A stretch of DNA of 64,000 bases from Rhodoferax potami (GTDB lineage Bacteria > Pseudomonadota > Gammaproteobacteria > Burkholderiales > Burkholderiaceae_C), in the NCBI RefSeq assembly GCF_032193765.1, contig NZ_JAVBIJ010000001.1, forward strand, positions 2,976,001-3,040,000. The letters are read 5' to 3'. The notes beneath the pieces were generated by a model, which saw nothing but the letters and a program-made list of their open reading frames with translations, had not been told where the DNA came from and ran no database searches. Shown here one piece after another: positions 48,941 through 59,970 of the stretch. Both the position numbers and the translations under genes were made by a program. Every line of letters starts with the position of its first letter. Position 1 is the first letter of the stretch.

Positions 48941-49801
48941 TTAGCCCGCCAACCCCGCGGCGTGGTGCCGCACATGGTCTTCGATAAAGGTACTGATGAA
49001 GTAGTACCCGTGGTCGTAGCCCGCATGACGGCGCAGGGTGAGCGGCTGCCCGACTTGCGCACACGCGGCCTCGAGGGCCTGCGGGTACAGCTGCTCCGCC
49101 AAAAACTTGTCTGCCAGCCCCTGGTCCACCAGAATGCCGCCGGGGTACGGCGCAGCGGTTTGAGCCGCCATCAGGGCGCTGGCGTCGTGCGCAGCCCACA
49201 GGCTCTCGTCCGGCCCCAAATACCCGGTAAACGCCTTTTTGCCCCAGGGGCACTGGGTGGGGGCGCAAATCGGCGCCAACGCCGACAAGGTTTTGAACAT
49301 GCCGGGGTGGCGTTGCGCCAGGGTCAGGGCGCCGTGGCCACCCATGGAGTGCCCGCTCAAGCCGATGCGGGCGGCATCGACTGGCAGCTCCCGGGTGATC
49401 TGCGGCAACAGCTCGCCGATCAAATAACTCTCCATGCGCCAGTGGCCACTCCAGGGCGCTTGGGTGGCATCAAGGTAGAAGCCTGCGCCCACGCCAAAGT
49501 CCCAATGCTCCGCCTCGCCCGCCAGCCCCGCACCACGCGGGCTGGTGTCCGGGGTGATCAGTGCGAGGCCCAACTCGGCAGCCACCCGCTGGGCACCGGC
49601 CTTGAAAGCAAAGGTTTCTTCGGTGCAGGTCAGCCCCGCCAGAAACACCAGCGCAGGCACCGGCCCTGCCGATGCTTGGGGCGGCAGAAACACGCCGAAA
49701 CGCATCGGCAGCCCGATTTCTGTCGAGGCGTGCTTGTAAAAGCGCTGCACGCCGCCGAAACACGCGTGCTCGCTCAGCAGTTCAAAGTGGGGGTTTTGCA
49801 T
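48941..49801 (-). CDS. fghA: S-formylglutathione hydrolase
   Basis: 286 residues of the esterase D fold. The nucleophile Ser lies in GLSGHSMGGHGALTLA (about residue 148), preceded by the oxyanion segment YLAGLTCTEETF-like FLAGLTCTEETFAFK. It hydrolyses S-formylglutathione to formate and glutathione, the second step after adhC. The gene is downstream of adhC on the same strand, separated only by repeat copy 7, and ends at a terminator. Confidence 0.95.
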   Translation of the reverse strand: MQNPHFELLSEHACFGGVQRFYKHASTEIGLPMRFGVFLPPQASAGPVPALVFLAGLTCTEETFAFKAGAQRVAAELGLALITPDTSPRGAGLAGEAEHWDFGVGAGFYLDATQAPWSGHWRMESYLIGELLPQITRELPVDAARIGLSGHSMGGHGALTLAQRHPGMFKTLSALAPICAPTQCPWGKKAFTGYLGPDESLWAAHDASALMAAQTAAPYPGGILVDQGLADKFLAEQLYPQALEAACAQVGQPLTLRRHAGYDHGYYFISTFIEDHVRHHAAGLAG

Positions 49802-49804
49802 TGT

Positions 49805-49862
49805 TTGCTATCAAAAGAGTAGCTGCTTGCGCAAGCGTTACCAGCGCCAGCAGCACTTTTCA
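49805..49862 (+). repeat. Dispersed palindromic repeat, copy 7 (adhC-fghA gap)
   Basis: GCTATCAAAAGAGTAGC, then a GCGCAAGCGTTACCAGCGC palindrome and an AGCAGCACTTTT tail. It makes up the entire gap between adhC and fghA and, if transcribed, would form a hairpin in the operon mRNA. Confidence 0.8.
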
Positions 49863-50977
<1,115 letters not shown>

Positions 50978-50981
<4 letters not shown>

Positions 50982-52090
50982 TCGGAGCTCCCTAGGGTGG
51001 TTTCTGGAGATGCATCAGGGGACGCATCGGTAATGGTGGATTCTGGGGTGACAGCGCTGGCTTGAGCAGCAGCCCGCGGCCGGCCTTCCGCCGGCACGAG
51101 CTCTTGCAGGATGGCGCCGAACACACTGGCGCCATCGCGGCCTTTGACCTCGATGCGGATGGTGTCGCCGAACTTCATGTACTCCGTGGTGGGCCTGCCG
51201 TCTTGCAGGGTTTCCATGGCACGCTTTTCGGCGATACAACTGTAGCCGTTGGGCCAGTCTGTACGGTTCTTGCGCACCACCCCTTTGTTGCTGACGGTGC
51301 CCGAACCGATGATGCTGCCAGCCCGCAGACGCCGGGTTTTGGCCGCGTGCGCAATGAGCTGGCCAAAGTGGAAATGCATGTCGGACCCGGCCTCGCAGAG
51401 CCCGACTTTGCGGCCGTTCCATATGCACTGCACCGGCAGGTGGACCCGGCCGCGGGCCCAGGCGTCGCCCAGTTCGTCCGGAGTGACCATGACAGGCGCA
51501 AACGCGGTCGCGGGTTTGCTCTGTACAAATCCGAAGCCTTTGGCTAGCTCATCGGGCACCAGGTTACGCAGGGTCACATCGTTGACCAGCGCGATCAGGC
51601 GGACTGCGTCCAAGGCACGGTCTGAGGCACAGCCCATGGGCACATCGCCGGTCACCACGGCGAGCTCGGCCTCGAAGTCCGCGCCCCAGGCCTCGCTGGC
51701 GCACACGATATCGACATGCGGGCCCGCCAAGTCGTCGCTACCGCCTTGGTACATCAAGGGGTCGGTCTGTGCGCTCTCGGGCATTTCTGCACCCCGGGCT
51801 TTGCGCACCAACTCCACATGGTTCAGATAAGCAGAGCCATCAAGCCACTGATAGGCCCGTGGCAAAGGCGCCATGCACTGGGCCGGATCAAAAGCGAACG
51901 CGTGACGCGCCCGCCCCTGGTTGAGCTGGGTGTAGACCTCCTCCAAAGCCGGGGCAAGGTAATTCCAGTCATCCAGCACCTGCTGCAATCGATTGGCAAT
52001 ATGGGTGGCGTAATGGGCCTGACTCAAGTCCCGCGAGACCACGACCAATTGGCCGTCACGGGTACCGTCCTGGTAGGTGGCGAGTTTCAT
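50978..52090 (-). CDS. Fumarylacetoacetate hydrolase family protein
   Basis: 370 residues from [13 protein letters not shown]. The FAH barrel includes [22 protein letters not shown], with metal-ligand Glu residues, and [12 protein letters not shown] and [11 protein letters not shown]. In tyrosine-type pathways the family cleaves acyl-pyruvates or related C-C bonds. The last ~35 residues ([13 protein letters not shown] and a Ser/Thr/Pro/Asp-rich tail) are a disordered-looking extension. Position directly before adhC with a 4-base overlap is unexpected for formaldehyde detoxification. Minus-strand GAAAAT lies six bases before the ATG. Confidence 0.88.
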
Positions 52091-52096
52091 GCGCGC

Positions 52097-52102
52097 ATTT
52101 TC
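52097..52102 (-). promoter_or_regulatory. Candidate -10 hexamer for a leaderless FAH-adhC-fghA operon
   Basis: Minus-strand GAAAAT, then GCGCGC, then the ATG of the FAH-type gene. The six-base spacing matches other genes here; no Shine-Dalgarno sequence is visible. Confidence 0.35.
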
Positions 52103-52168
52103 GCTGGGTTTGCAAAGCCTGCGCACACTTGTGTCTACCGTACACTGCCGCGCAACGTTCTACACACC

Positions 52169-53329
52169 ATGATGGCCACCGATTACGCCACCTCAGCGCC
52201 TCTGCGCCGACGCCCTTGGCACCTCGTAGCCCTGGGGGTCTTGGTGCTGGTGTTGCACTGGAGTTTGCTAGGCGGCTTTGCGTACACCATGCCGTGGCTG
52301 GCTGAAAGCAGCGCGGTGGATGCGCCCCCTATGCTCCTCCCGTCACTGTCGACCCGGGTGATTGCAAGCCAGGCCGAACCGGACACGCCGCCGCCCACTG
52401 CAGCCCCCGCCGTAGCACGCACGCGGCCTGCAGCAGCCGCCCCCCGTCACACCGACATTGGCGTGGCCGTCAACAGCGATACCGCCAGCGGTGCCAGCAC
52501 AACGCCTGCAAGCGACAACCCGGCCACTACGCCGCCCGCAGACTCGCCGGGTGAACAGGCCGCCACCGCGGCACCATCCAGCGAGCCGGCAGGTCTGGAC
52601 AAAGCCGCAGACAGCGCCGCCGAAGCACCCGCCCCGCCTACGCCCCCAGCCGCGCCCGCCAAGAACACCGAGCGGCCTTTGCGCTTCGCATTTCCACCGC
52701 CAATGCAACTCAACTACGACGTGAGCGGACTGACGGACGGCCAACAAAACGTGGTGAGCGCAACGATTGCATGGCGACACGACGGCGCGGCCTACCAAGC
52801 CAGCCTGAACGTCACCAAATTCATGCTGAGCTTGCGGCAATGGAACAGCAAAGGCGCGTTGACCGTCGCCGGCCTTGCACCTGCGCGGTTTGGCGAAAAA
52901 GGCTTCCGTCGCGCAGAAGTCGCGTCGCACTTTGTGCGTGAAGAAGGCCGTGTGATTTTTAGCGCCAACTCTGCGCCCGCCCCCCTGCTACCGGGGGCGC
53001 AAGACCATATGAGTGTGTTCATGCAACTGGCGAGCATGTGGGCCGGTGAGCCCAACCGGTTTGGCGCTGGCGATTCGCTGTCGTTCCAGTCCATCGGCCC
53101 GAGGCAAGCGGAAACCTGGACTTTTGTGGTGTCTGCGGAAGATCGCATCAGCGTTCCGGGCGGCAATATGCAAGCCATCAAGCTCACACGCGAGCCCACG
53201 GGGGAGTACAGCACCAAAGCAGAAATCTGGCTGGCACCCCAACTGGCTTATATGCCCGCCCACATCCGACTGTCCGAACCCAACGGCAACGTGCTCGACA
53301 TGGTCTGGACCGGCAGCCAACCCCTTTGA
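52169..53329 (+). CDS. DUF3108 protein with membrane anchor and Pro/Ala-rich linker
   Basis: 386 residues (MM start; the second Met is equally likely). One N-terminal membrane helix (about 17-37, LVALGVLVLVLHWSLLGGFAY) is followed by about 130 residues rich in Pro, Ala and Thr (about 50-170), then a DUF3108 domain (about 185-386) beginning FPPPMQLNYDVSGL and containing VFMQLASMWAG and WLAPQLAYMPAHIRLSEPNG. The layout resembles TonB-like proteins spanning the periplasm. DUF3108 has no known function. The next gene is a shorter paralogue. Confidence 0.8.
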   Translation: MMATDYATSAPLRRRPWHLVALGVLVLVLHWSLLGGFAYTMPWLAESSAVDAPPMLLPSLSTRVIASQAEPDTPPPTAAPAVARTRPAAAAPRHTDIGVAVNSDTASGASTTPASDNPATTPPADSPGEQAATAAPSSEPAGLDKAADSAAEAPAPPTPPAAPAKNTERPLRFAFPPPMQLNYDVSGLTDGQQNVVSATIAWRHDGAAYQASLNVTKFMLSLRQWNSKGALTVAGLAPARFGEKGFRRAEVASHFVREEGRVIFSANSAPAPLLPGAQDHMSVFMQLASMWAGEPNRFGAGDSLSFQSIGPRQAETWTFVVSAEDRISVPGGNMQAIKLTREPTGEYSTKAEIWLAPQLAYMPAHIRLSEPNGNVLDMVWTGSQPL

Positions 53330-53344
53330 ATAACCCCATCACCT

Positions 53345-54112
53345 GTGCCCCCTGATTCATTCGCTACCACCTCAAGACGCGCCCTGCTGACGCTCGCAGC
53401 CGCATGGGCCGGCTCCTCCTGGGCCCAAACCAGCCCTGCAGAGGCCGCACCGGCTTCTGCCGGGCTGTACCAGCCGCCACCATCGGCTCGCATCGCCTAT
53501 GACGTGGATGGGCTCATAGGCGGATCGTCTTACAGCGGCAACGCGGAGTTGGTGTGGACGCGGGATAGCAAAAACTATCAAACGCAGTTGCTGATCCGCA
53601 AATTCGGACTCACGCTTCAGGCGTGGACCAGTGCGGGCAGGCTCACCGCACGCGGTTTAGAGCCCGAGACTTTCAGCAGCCAAAAAATAGGCCAAGCCGA
53701 GATATTTGCCTACTTCGAACGGGATGCAAACCGGATCCGCTTTAGCGCCGGCACTCCGAATGCCCCTTTGCAGCGCGGTGCCCAAGACCAACTCAGCGTG
53801 TTCATGCAACTGGCCAGTCTGTTGGGCGGCGCCGGTACATCTGCGACCTCGGGAAAAGCCATCGGCATGCAAGCGATTGGCGACCGGTACGCCGAACAAT
53901 GGAGCTTTCACCCGTCCGCGCCGGAAACGGTGAAGCTGCCAAGCGGGGCGCTTCAGGCCATCAAGCTCACCCATGAACCCACGGCAGAGCGCAAGCAGCG
54001 CCTGGATCTCTGGTACGCGCCCACCCCGCACTATGTACCGGTGCGGATACGCATTACCGAGGCCAACGGGGATTACCTTGATTTAGTGGGGGCAAATACC
54101 CAATTCCGCTGA
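53345..54112 (+). CDS. DUF3108 protein, secreted paralogue
   Basis: 255 residues from a GTG start 15 bases after the previous stop. An N-terminal signal (TSRRALLTLAAAWAGSSWAQ, possibly Tat or Sec) replaces the anchor and linker of its neighbour. The DUF3108 domain aligns throughout: IAYDVDGLIGGSSYSGNAELVW, LSVFMQLASLLGG, LPSGALQAIKLTHEP, YVPVRIRITEANGDYLDLV. The pair arose by tandem duplication and is probably one transcription unit acting in the periplasm. Confidence 0.8.
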   Translation: MPPDSFATTSRRALLTLAAAWAGSSWAQTSPAEAAPASAGLYQPPPSARIAYDVDGLIGGSSYSGNAELVWTRDSKNYQTQLLIRKFGLTLQAWTSAGRLTARGLEPETFSSQKIGQAEIFAYFERDANRIRFSAGTPNAPLQRGAQDQLSVFMQLASLLGGAGTSATSGKAIGMQAIGDRYAEQWSFHPSAPETVKLPSGALQAIKLTHEPTAERKQRLDLWYAPTPHYVPVRIRITEANGDYLDLVGANTQFR

Positions 54113-54197
54113 GGTTCGCACGCGGGCGCGTTTTTGCTGCTACTCTTGAATCGGTGCAGATGGCATCCATTTACGGTTCATCTCTCAGGTAACACCT

Positions 54198-54500
54198 ATG
54201 CAAACGCTCTACGACTCCGATTCTTTCTCCGTCACCCACATGCTCGCCAATGGCGAGGCCGAGGGTCAGGCACCGGAAAAAACCGAGCGCTACCCCTTGG
54301 GCGTACCGAGCCTGGCGCGCCATGGCTTCGAAATTGTGGACAAACGCTCCAACAAAGAGGTGTACCTGGACGGCTCTTGGGCCGAACTCTTCCAGCAGCA
54401 CATCATGGCCTGGCAAGTCAACACGCCCACCCAAGAGGAAGTGGAAGACACGCTGGAGCAATACGCCGAGCTGGCGCAAACGCCGGTGCAGATTCACTGA
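54198..54500 (+). CDS. DUF3567 family protein
   Basis: 100 residues. FSVTHMLANGE near the N terminus, HGFEIVDKRSNKEVYLDGSWAELFQQHIMAW in the middle and an acidic C-terminal helix (EEVEDTLEQYAELAQTP) fit DUF3567, a small betaproteobacterial family of unknown function. No signal or membrane segment. A CAGGT ribosome-binding site precedes the ATG. purU follows 57 bases downstream, probably from its own promoter. Confidence 0.8.
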   Translation: MQTLYDSDSFSVTHMLANGEAEGQAPEKTERYPLGVPSLARHGFEIVDKRSNKEVYLDGSWAELFQQHIMAWQVNTPTQEEVEDTLEQYAELAQTPVQIH

Positions 54501-54544
54501 CTCGGGACATTGCCGGCGGCTCTGCCCCGGTTGCGCGGAACTGC

Positions 54545-54550
54545 GACAAT
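54545..54550 (+). promoter_or_regulatory. Candidate -10 hexamer for a leaderless purU transcript
   Basis: GACAAT, preceded by TGC as a possible extended -10, lies exactly six bases before the purU ATG. It is the same hexamer as at tgt. Confidence 0.4.
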
Positions 54551-54556
54551 CGGGGG

Positions 54557-55405
54557 ATGAGCCAGACCTATATTCTTACGTTTTCCTGCCCCGACCGCTT
54601 GGGGCTTGTCCATGCTGTTTCGGGTTTTTTGCTGGAACGCGGTGGCAACATTGAAGAAGCAGCCCAGTACAACGACCACGACACCGGCCTGTTTTTCATG
54701 CGGGTGCAGTTCAGCTGCGACTCGCTCAGTGCGGATGAGTTAAAAGCCCAGATCGGCACCTTGGGACAAACCTTGCAGCTGCAATGGAGCCTGCACACCC
54801 AGGCACAGCCGGTGCGCACCGTCATCATGGTCAGCAAGGAAGGGCATTGCCTGAACGACTTGCTGTTCCGCTGGAAGAGCGGACTGCTGCCACTCGACAT
54901 CCGGGCCATCGTGTCTAACCACCGCGAGTTTTATCAACTCGCTGCCAGCTACAACGTGCCCTTCCACCACATCCCGGTGACTGCCGCTACCAAAGAGCAG
55001 GCCGAGGCTAAGCAGCTCGAGATCATCGAGGCAGAAGGCGCGGAACTGGTGGTGTTGGCCCGTTACATGCAGATCCTGAGCGACAACATGTGCCAACAAC
55101 TCAATGGCCGTGCCATCAATATCCACCACAGCTTTTTGCCCAGCTTCAAGGGTGCCAAGCCGTACTACCAAGCCCATGACCGCGGCGTGAAACTGATCGG
55201 TGCAACCGCCCACTACGTGACGGCAGACTTGGACGAAGGCCCGATCATTGAGCAGGATGTGGCCCGCGTGGACCACAGCCGCACCGTAGAGGACCTGACC
55301 ACGCTAGGCCGCGACACCGAAAGCCAAGTGTTGGCACGCGCGGTCAAGTGGCACAGCGAACACCGTGTGCTGCTCAACGGCCACAAGACGGTGATCTTCC
55401 GCTAA
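54557..55405 (+). CDS. purU: Formyltetrahydrofolate deformylase
   Basis: 282 residues. An N-terminal ACT domain (residues 4-80, FSCPDRLGLVHAVSGFLLERGGNI) is followed by a formyltransferase-type hydrolase domain with NIHHSFLPSFKGAKPY (catalytic Asn and His) and GATAHYVTADLDEGPII (catalytic Asp). PurU releases formate and tetrahydrofolate from 10-formyl-THF, feeding formate to PurT and balancing one-carbon pools. A terminator follows. Confidence 0.95.
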   Translation: MSQTYILTFSCPDRLGLVHAVSGFLLERGGNIEEAAQYNDHDTGLFFMRVQFSCDSLSADELKAQIGTLGQTLQLQWSLHTQAQPVRTVIMVSKEGHCLNDLLFRWKSGLLPLDIRAIVSNHREFYQLAASYNVPFHHIPVTAATKEQAEAKQLEIIEAEGAELVVLARYMQILSDNMCQQLNGRAINIHHSFLPSFKGAKPYYQAHDRGVKLIGATAHYVTADLDEGPIIEQDVARVDHSRTVEDLTTLGRDTESQVLARAVKWHSEHRVLLNGHKTVIFR

Positions 55406-55419
55406 CGACACCAGGAATA

Positions 55420-55448
55420 AAAAACGGCGGCCATGGGGCGCCGTTTTT
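55420..55448. terminator. Bidirectional intrinsic terminator, purU/chemoreceptor 3
   Basis: AAAAACGGCG and CGCCGTTTTT enclose a 9-base loop between convergent genes, with A/T runs on both sides. Confidence 0.88.
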
Positions 55449-55467
55449 GTTGGTGCCAACCAAAGAC

Positions 55468-57132
55468 TTAACTGCGCAAGTGGAAGCGTCCTACTAGCTG
55501 ATCCAACGACTGCGCTTGCTCATCCAGCGATTGCGCTGCAGCGGCGGCCTCTTCCACCAGCGCGGCGTTTTGCTGGGTGCTGTCATCCAACTGCGCAACC
55601 GCCCGGTTGATCTCTTCAATGCCGTGGTTCTGCTGCGCCGAAGCGCCTGAGATCTCGTCCATCACGGCACTGGTTTGCTGCACAGTCTCTGCCATTTCGC
55701 TGATGGTCTGGCCCGCCTTGCTGGCGAGTTCTGCGCCTTCAGTGACCTGGCGGGTGGACTCCTCGATCAGCGCATTGATTTCACGGGCTGCTTTGGCACT
55801 GCGTTCGGCCAGTGAGCGCACTTCCTGCGCAACCACCGCAAAGCCACGTCCTTGCTCTCCGGCGTGCGCCGCCTCGACCGCCGCATTGAGCGCCAGGATG
55901 TTGGTCTGAAAGGCGATTCCCTCAATCACACTGATGTTGCCGTGAATGGCCTGGGTGCTCTTGCTGATCTTCTCCATGGTGCTGATCACATCGGCCACCA
56001 CTTCTCCCCCCAAGCGGGCGGAGCGGCTGGCATTGCCCGAGAGCTGTGCAGCTTCCGCAGCGCTCTCGGCATAGCGCCGGGTCAGCGATGCCATCTGCTC
56101 CACGTTGGTGCTGGTTTTTTCTAGGGAGGCACTTTGCTGCTCGGTGCGCTGGGACAAATCGAGGTTGCCCATGGAGATCTCGCGCGAGGCATTGGCCACT
56201 TGCTTGGAGCTGTCGGCGATGTCGCGCATGGTGTCCGAGAGCTTCATCTGCATGTCGCGCAGCGAATACAGCAGACTGTCGCTGTCTTTGGGGGCAAGCC
56301 GGATTTGCATGGTCAGGTCACCATCCGCGATACGGCTGGCAATGGACTTGGCATAGGCAGGTTCACCACCCAGCTGGCGGGACAAGCGTCCGGTAACCCA
56401 AGCGCTGATCACGAGCGACAACACGAGTAGCAACAGCATGATGCCGACGACCCACATTTGAGAAGACTGGTAAATCTGGCCTGCCATTTCAATCGTGGCC
56501 TTGGCCGACTGTGCGCGTTGCTCCACCAAGGTATCGACCAGCTTTTCCAACTTGCGGGTGTCGTTGAGCAGGCGAGCGTCCTCGGTGGGTACATCGGTAC
56601 TCATCTGCAACAGATCAAGGGGCTGCTCTTTCACCAATGCAATATAGGCACGTTGGCGCTTGGTCCAGCTGCCCATGGCATCGATCAGCTGTTGGCTAGT
56701 GGCCGTGGTTTCCTCAGAATCAGACAGGCCTTTGATGATGTCCAAGCGCTTGGCAATATCCGCCAAGCTGGTTTCGATCGCAGCGCCCAAGGTGTCCCGC
56801 TCAGCTGCCGTGGTAGCCGTGAGCAGCTGTGTCTGGGCGCGGCTGGCGCGAAGAATCAGGCTACGAGCCTCCTCGGCAGCCTGACCTGCGGCGTACTCCT
56901 GCTCGTAAATCACCTTGGTGGAGGCGTTCAAGCGTCCCATCTGGAACAGAGAGAACACCCCAATCACCACCGCGCCCAACAGCATGCTGGCAAACGCCAT
57001 CCACAAAGTCGAGCGGACGGTCAAATGGTCCAGCGCAGCGATGCGCGTTCGGCGGTAAGGAACCGACTCAGGGGGCTCACTGCTTCCAACGACAGAAGCA
57101 GAAGATTCGGGTACGACGTCAGCGTTACTCAT
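55468..57132 (-). CDS. Methyl-accepting chemotaxis protein 3
   Basis: 554 residues from MSNADVV. A soluble N-terminal leader of about 40 residues precedes TM1 (about 52-74, [21 protein letters not shown]); a periplasmic helical sensor follows (about 75-235), then TM2 (about 236-258), HAMP and a signalling domain with the tip [43 protein letters not shown]. It ends [10 protein letters not shown] with no docking pentapeptide. The signalling domain differs clearly from that of receptors 1 and 2, so it is not part of their duplication. It lies downstream of psd. Confidence 0.93.
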   Translation of the reverse strand: MSNADVVPESSASVVGSSEPPESVPYRRTRIAALDHLTVRSTLWMAFASMLLGAVVIGVFSLFQMGRLNASTKVIYEQEYAAGQAAEEARSLILRASRAQTQLLTATTAAERDTLGAAIETSLADIAKRLDIIKGLSDSEETTATSQQLIDAMGSWTKRQRAYIALVKEQPLDLLQMSTDVPTEDARLLNDTRKLEKLVDTLVEQRAQSAKATIEMAGQIYQSSQMWVVGIMLLLLVLSLVISAWVTGRLSRQLGGEPAYAKSIASRIADGDLTMQIRLAPKDSDSLLYSLRDMQMKLSDTMRDIADSSKQVANASREISMGNLDLSQRTEQQSASLEKTSTNVEQMASLTRRYAESAAEAAQLSGNASRSARLGGEVVADVISTMEKISKSTQAIHGNISVIEGIAFQTNILALNAAVEAAHAGEQGRGFAVVAQEVRSLAERSAKAAREINALIEESTRQVTEGAELASKAGQTISEMAETVQQTSAVMDEISGASAQQNHGIEEINRAVAQLDDSTQQNAALVEEAAAAAQSLDEQAQSLDQLVGRFHLRS

Positions 57133-57194
57133 GGTAAGCCCTCTGTGGGGTTTCAAAAAACTCAGGATACTGAATTTCAGCCCCGTCCGCTCGA

Positions 57195-58034
57195 TTAAAT
57201 ACCCATGCTTTCACCCAGTTGTACGGGTTTGGCGGGCGACCATTCGGGGTTGAAGTTCAGCGCATCTTTGCGAAACAGCAAAACGACGGTAGAGCCAAGC
57301 AAGAAACGGCCCATCTCATCACCCTGCTTGAGAACTACGTTACCCGGCTCGTAATGCCACTCTGTCACCTGTGGCAATCGCGGGGGGTTCACCAGGCCAT
57401 GCCAGGTGGTTGCCATACTGCCGACCACGGTGGCACCCACCAAAGTCAACACAAACTCACCATGGGGCGAATCGAACACGCAGACTACCCGCTCGTTGCG
57501 TGCAAACAGGCCCGGCACGCCGCGGGCTGTCGTGGGGTTGACTGAAAACAAGTCACCCGGCACATAGATCATGCGGCGCAATTCACCGTCACAGGGCATG
57601 TGGATGCGGTGGTAGTCGCGCGGGCTGAGGTAAATGGTAGCGAAGGTGCCGTGGTCGAACTGAGCGGCCAACTCGGCATCGCCACCCACCAGAGCCGTGC
57701 TGCTGTAGTGGTGACCCTTGGCCTGGAATATCTGGTCCTTGTCGATCGCACCGAACTGACTGATCGCGCCATCCACAGGGCACACAAAGGGTGCGTGTGC
57801 CAGGGGGCGGACACCAGGCTTCAAAGCCCGGGTAAAAAACTCGTTGAAGGTCGGGTACGCGGCGGGGTCTGGATTGGCGGCTTCCGCCATGTTGACTTTG
57901 TATTTGCCGATGAACCAGCGAATCAGCGCCGTTGTAGCCTTACCCCCGCGCGCGCCAGCCACCAGACCGGCAAACGCCGTAAGGGCTTTTTTGGGGAGTA
58001 GGTACTGCGGGAGTACGGCGAGGGCATCAGACAC
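57195..58034 (-). CDS. psd: Phosphatidylserine decarboxylase proenzyme
   Basis: 279 residues from a GTG start with a GGGAG site. The self-cleavage motif LGST is at residues 246-249, so Ser248 becomes the pyruvoyl group of the alpha chain. The catalytic Asp is in [11 protein letters not shown] (about 88) and the His of the triad in [16 protein letters not shown] (about 144). Psd makes phosphatidylethanolamine at the inner membrane. Confidence 0.95.
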   Translation of the reverse strand: MSDALAVLPQYLLPKKALTAFAGLVAGARGGKATTALIRWFIGKYKVNMAEAANPDPAAYPTFNEFFTRALKPGVRPLAHAPFVCPVDGAISQFGAIDKDQIFQAKGHHYSSTALVGGDAELAAQFDHGTFATIYLSPRDYHRIHMPCDGELRRMIYVPGDLFSVNPTTARGVPGLFARNERVVCVFDSPHGEFVLTLVGATVVGSMATTWHGLVNPPRLPQVTEWHYEPGNVVLKQGDEMGRFLLGSTVVLLFRKDALNFNPEWSPAKPVQLGESMGI

Positions 58035-58118
58035 AGGGCAACTCCCGAAAGAAAAAGAGGGCCATTCTACTGACGCCTCTTGTTCTCGATAGAGCGTTTC
58101 CCCCTACTTTCCCGGATC

Positions 58119-59105
58119 TCAGGAATCGGCGGTGAATCCGATTTTCTTGATCAAGGGCCCCCAGGTGTCGAACTCTGATTTTTGCCAGCGGGCTTGCTCT
58201 TCAGGGGTGGAGCCGCGGGGAATCAAGCCGACCAGCGCCAAGCTGTCGATGACCGATTTCTCCTTCAAGGCTGCGTTGATCGCCGTGCTAGCGGCCGTCA
58301 CCACTGACTTCGGAGTGTTTGCAGGCGCATAGAAACCGAACCACTCTTCGGTCGTCAGCTCCGGGAAACCCTGTTCGGCAAAGGTAGGGACCTCGGGCGC
58401 GTACGGCGAGCGGTTGGGGCCGGAGGTAGCCAGAATGCGCAACTTGCCAGCCTTGTAATTGGCCAGGTAGTCGCCGTGCGGCGTCACCATGGCGGCCACT
58501 TGACCACCCACCAGATCGGTCACGCCGGGCACCGAGCCGCGATACGGCACATGCCGGAGGTCCACCCCGCTATTGATGCCCAGCAAAGCGCCAATGAAAT
58601 GCGGTGTGGAGCCCGCCCCGGGCGAACCGTAACTCGCATCCTTGGGGTTGGCCTTGGCCCACGCCAGGAAATCCTTCACTGTCCGGACATTGGCAGGCAC
58701 CATGGGGCCCACCGCCAGGCCGTGGTGCATGATGGCCGCGATGGAGACAGGGGCGAAGTCCTTGTCGGTGTAGGGCATCTTGTTGAAGATGTGCGGATAG
58801 TTAGCAAGCGCTGACACCTGCGAGAGCGCCAGCACCGAACCATCGGCCGGCGCGCTTTTGAGGGCCTCGAGGGCGATACGACCGCCAGCGCCGGGCTTGT
58901 TTTCCACAATGCCTGCGTTTTTACTGAAGGGCGTACCCGCCCACTTTTCCGCGACCCGGCGCGCCACGGTGTCGCCGGAACTTCCCGGCGGGAAGCCGAA
59001 ATACACCTTGACTTGGTCTACCTGCGCTTGCGCAGTGAGTGGATAAAGCGCGCCCAAAGCAGCGCTGCTGCCCAAGGCCTGAATGAGTTGCCTGCGAGTG
59101 AACAT
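58119..59105 (-). CDS. Bug/TctC-type binding protein of the aromatic-acid cluster
   Basis: 328 residues. A Tat-like leader (FTRRQLIQALGSSAALGAL, ending AQAQ) precedes the fold: VKVYFGFPPGSSGDTVARR, ENKPGAGGRIALEALK, YGSPGAGSTPHFIGALL and VPYRGSVPGVTDLVGGQ. It is the last gene of the CoA-ligase unit, which suggests it binds the substrate of that pathway, perhaps a hydroxycinnamate or similar aromatic acid. No TctA or TctB membrane gene is adjacent, so the transporter partner is missing from the window. Confidence 0.88.
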   Translation of the reverse strand: MFTRRQLIQALGSSAALGALYPLTAQAQVDQVKVYFGFPPGSSGDTVARRVAEKWAGTPFSKNAGIVENKPGAGGRIALEALKSAPADGSVLALSQVSALANYPHIFNKMPYTDKDFAPVSIAAIMHHGLAVGPMVPANVRTVKDFLAWAKANPKDASYGSPGAGSTPHFIGALLGINSGVDLRHVPYRGSVPGVTDLVGGQVAAMVTPHGDYLANYKAGKLRILATSGPNRSPYAPEVPTFAEQGFPELTTEEWFGFYAPANTPKSVVTAASTAINAALKEKSVIDSLALVGLIPRGSTPEEQARWQKSEFDTWGPLIKKIGFTADS

Positions 59106-59159
59106 GGTTGTCTCCTATTTTTAATTGGCAGGTTGCACAGGGAAAGAAATGCTGCTGAG

Positions 59160-59945
59160 TTAGCGGGGCGCCATGCGCAGCGCGCCATCGAGCCGGATCA
59201 CCTCGCCATTGAGGTGTCCATTGGTCACGATGTGGCAGGCCAGTTCGGCGAACTCTTGTGGTTTGCCCAAGCGTGGCGGGAAGGGAATGCTGGCCGCAAG
59301 AGATTGCTGCACGGCTTCCGGCAACTCCTTCATCAAGGGGGTGGCAAACAAACCGGGGGCTACCGTGCACACCCGAATCGCGTGCTGCGCGAGGTCTCGG
59401 GCCATGGGCAGCGTCATGCCGACCAGGCCACCCTTGGATGCGCTGTAGGCCTGCTGACCCACTTGGCCATCAAAAGCCGCAACCGATGCCGTGAACATCA
59501 TCACGCCACGCTCGCCGTTGTCCAGCGGAGCCAGCTTGCTGCAGGCGGCCGCGAACAAGCGGCTGATGTTGTAGGCGCCTATGAGGTTGATGGACACCAC
59601 ACGCGCAAAGTCCTCCAAGGGCGCTGCAGTTCCATCACGCTGCACCACGCGCTTGGCACTGCCGATGCCGGCCACGTTCATCAGGATGCGCGCGGCACCC
59701 AAGGCGCGTTCGGATGCATCTAAAGCAGCTTGCACGCTGTCAGTCTGCGTGATGTCGCAACGCAGCGCGATGGCACGGTCCTCACCGAACTCTGCCCGGA
59801 TCGCGGACGCCACGGTTTCTGCTTGTGCTTCATTGATGTCCAGCACGGCGACTTTCGCGCCCAGTCTGGCCAGCTCGCGGGCAGTCGCTTCACCTAAACC
59901 CGATGCTGCACCGGTCACCAGTGCGGTTTGTCCTTGAATATGCAT
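59160..59945 (-). CDS. SDR-type 3-hydroxyacyl-CoA dehydrogenase
   Basis: 261 residues. NAD-binding TGAASGLGEATARELARLGAKVAVLDIN at the N terminus, NVAGIGSAKRV, and the catalytic YSASKGGLVGMTLPMARDLA place it in the type II 3-hydroxyacyl-CoA dehydrogenase group. In the context it should oxidise the beta-hydroxy-aryl-propionyl-CoA made by the crotonase to the beta-keto ester. It lies 26 bases after the CoA ligase on the same strand. Confidence 0.88.
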   Translation of the reverse strand: MHIQGQTALVTGAASGLGEATARELARLGAKVAVLDINEAQAETVASAIRAEFGEDRAIALRCDITQTDSVQAALDASERALGAARILMNVAGIGSAKRVVQRDGTAAPLEDFARVVSINLIGAYNISRLFAAACSKLAPLDNGERGVMMFTASVAAFDGQVGQQAYSASKGGLVGMTLPMARDLAQHAIRVCTVAPGLFATPLMKELPEAVQQSLAASIPFPPRLGKPQEFAELACHIVTNGHLNGEVIRLDGALRMAPR

Positions 59946-59970
59946 GTCTTTTTCCTGGGCTGAGGCGCAC

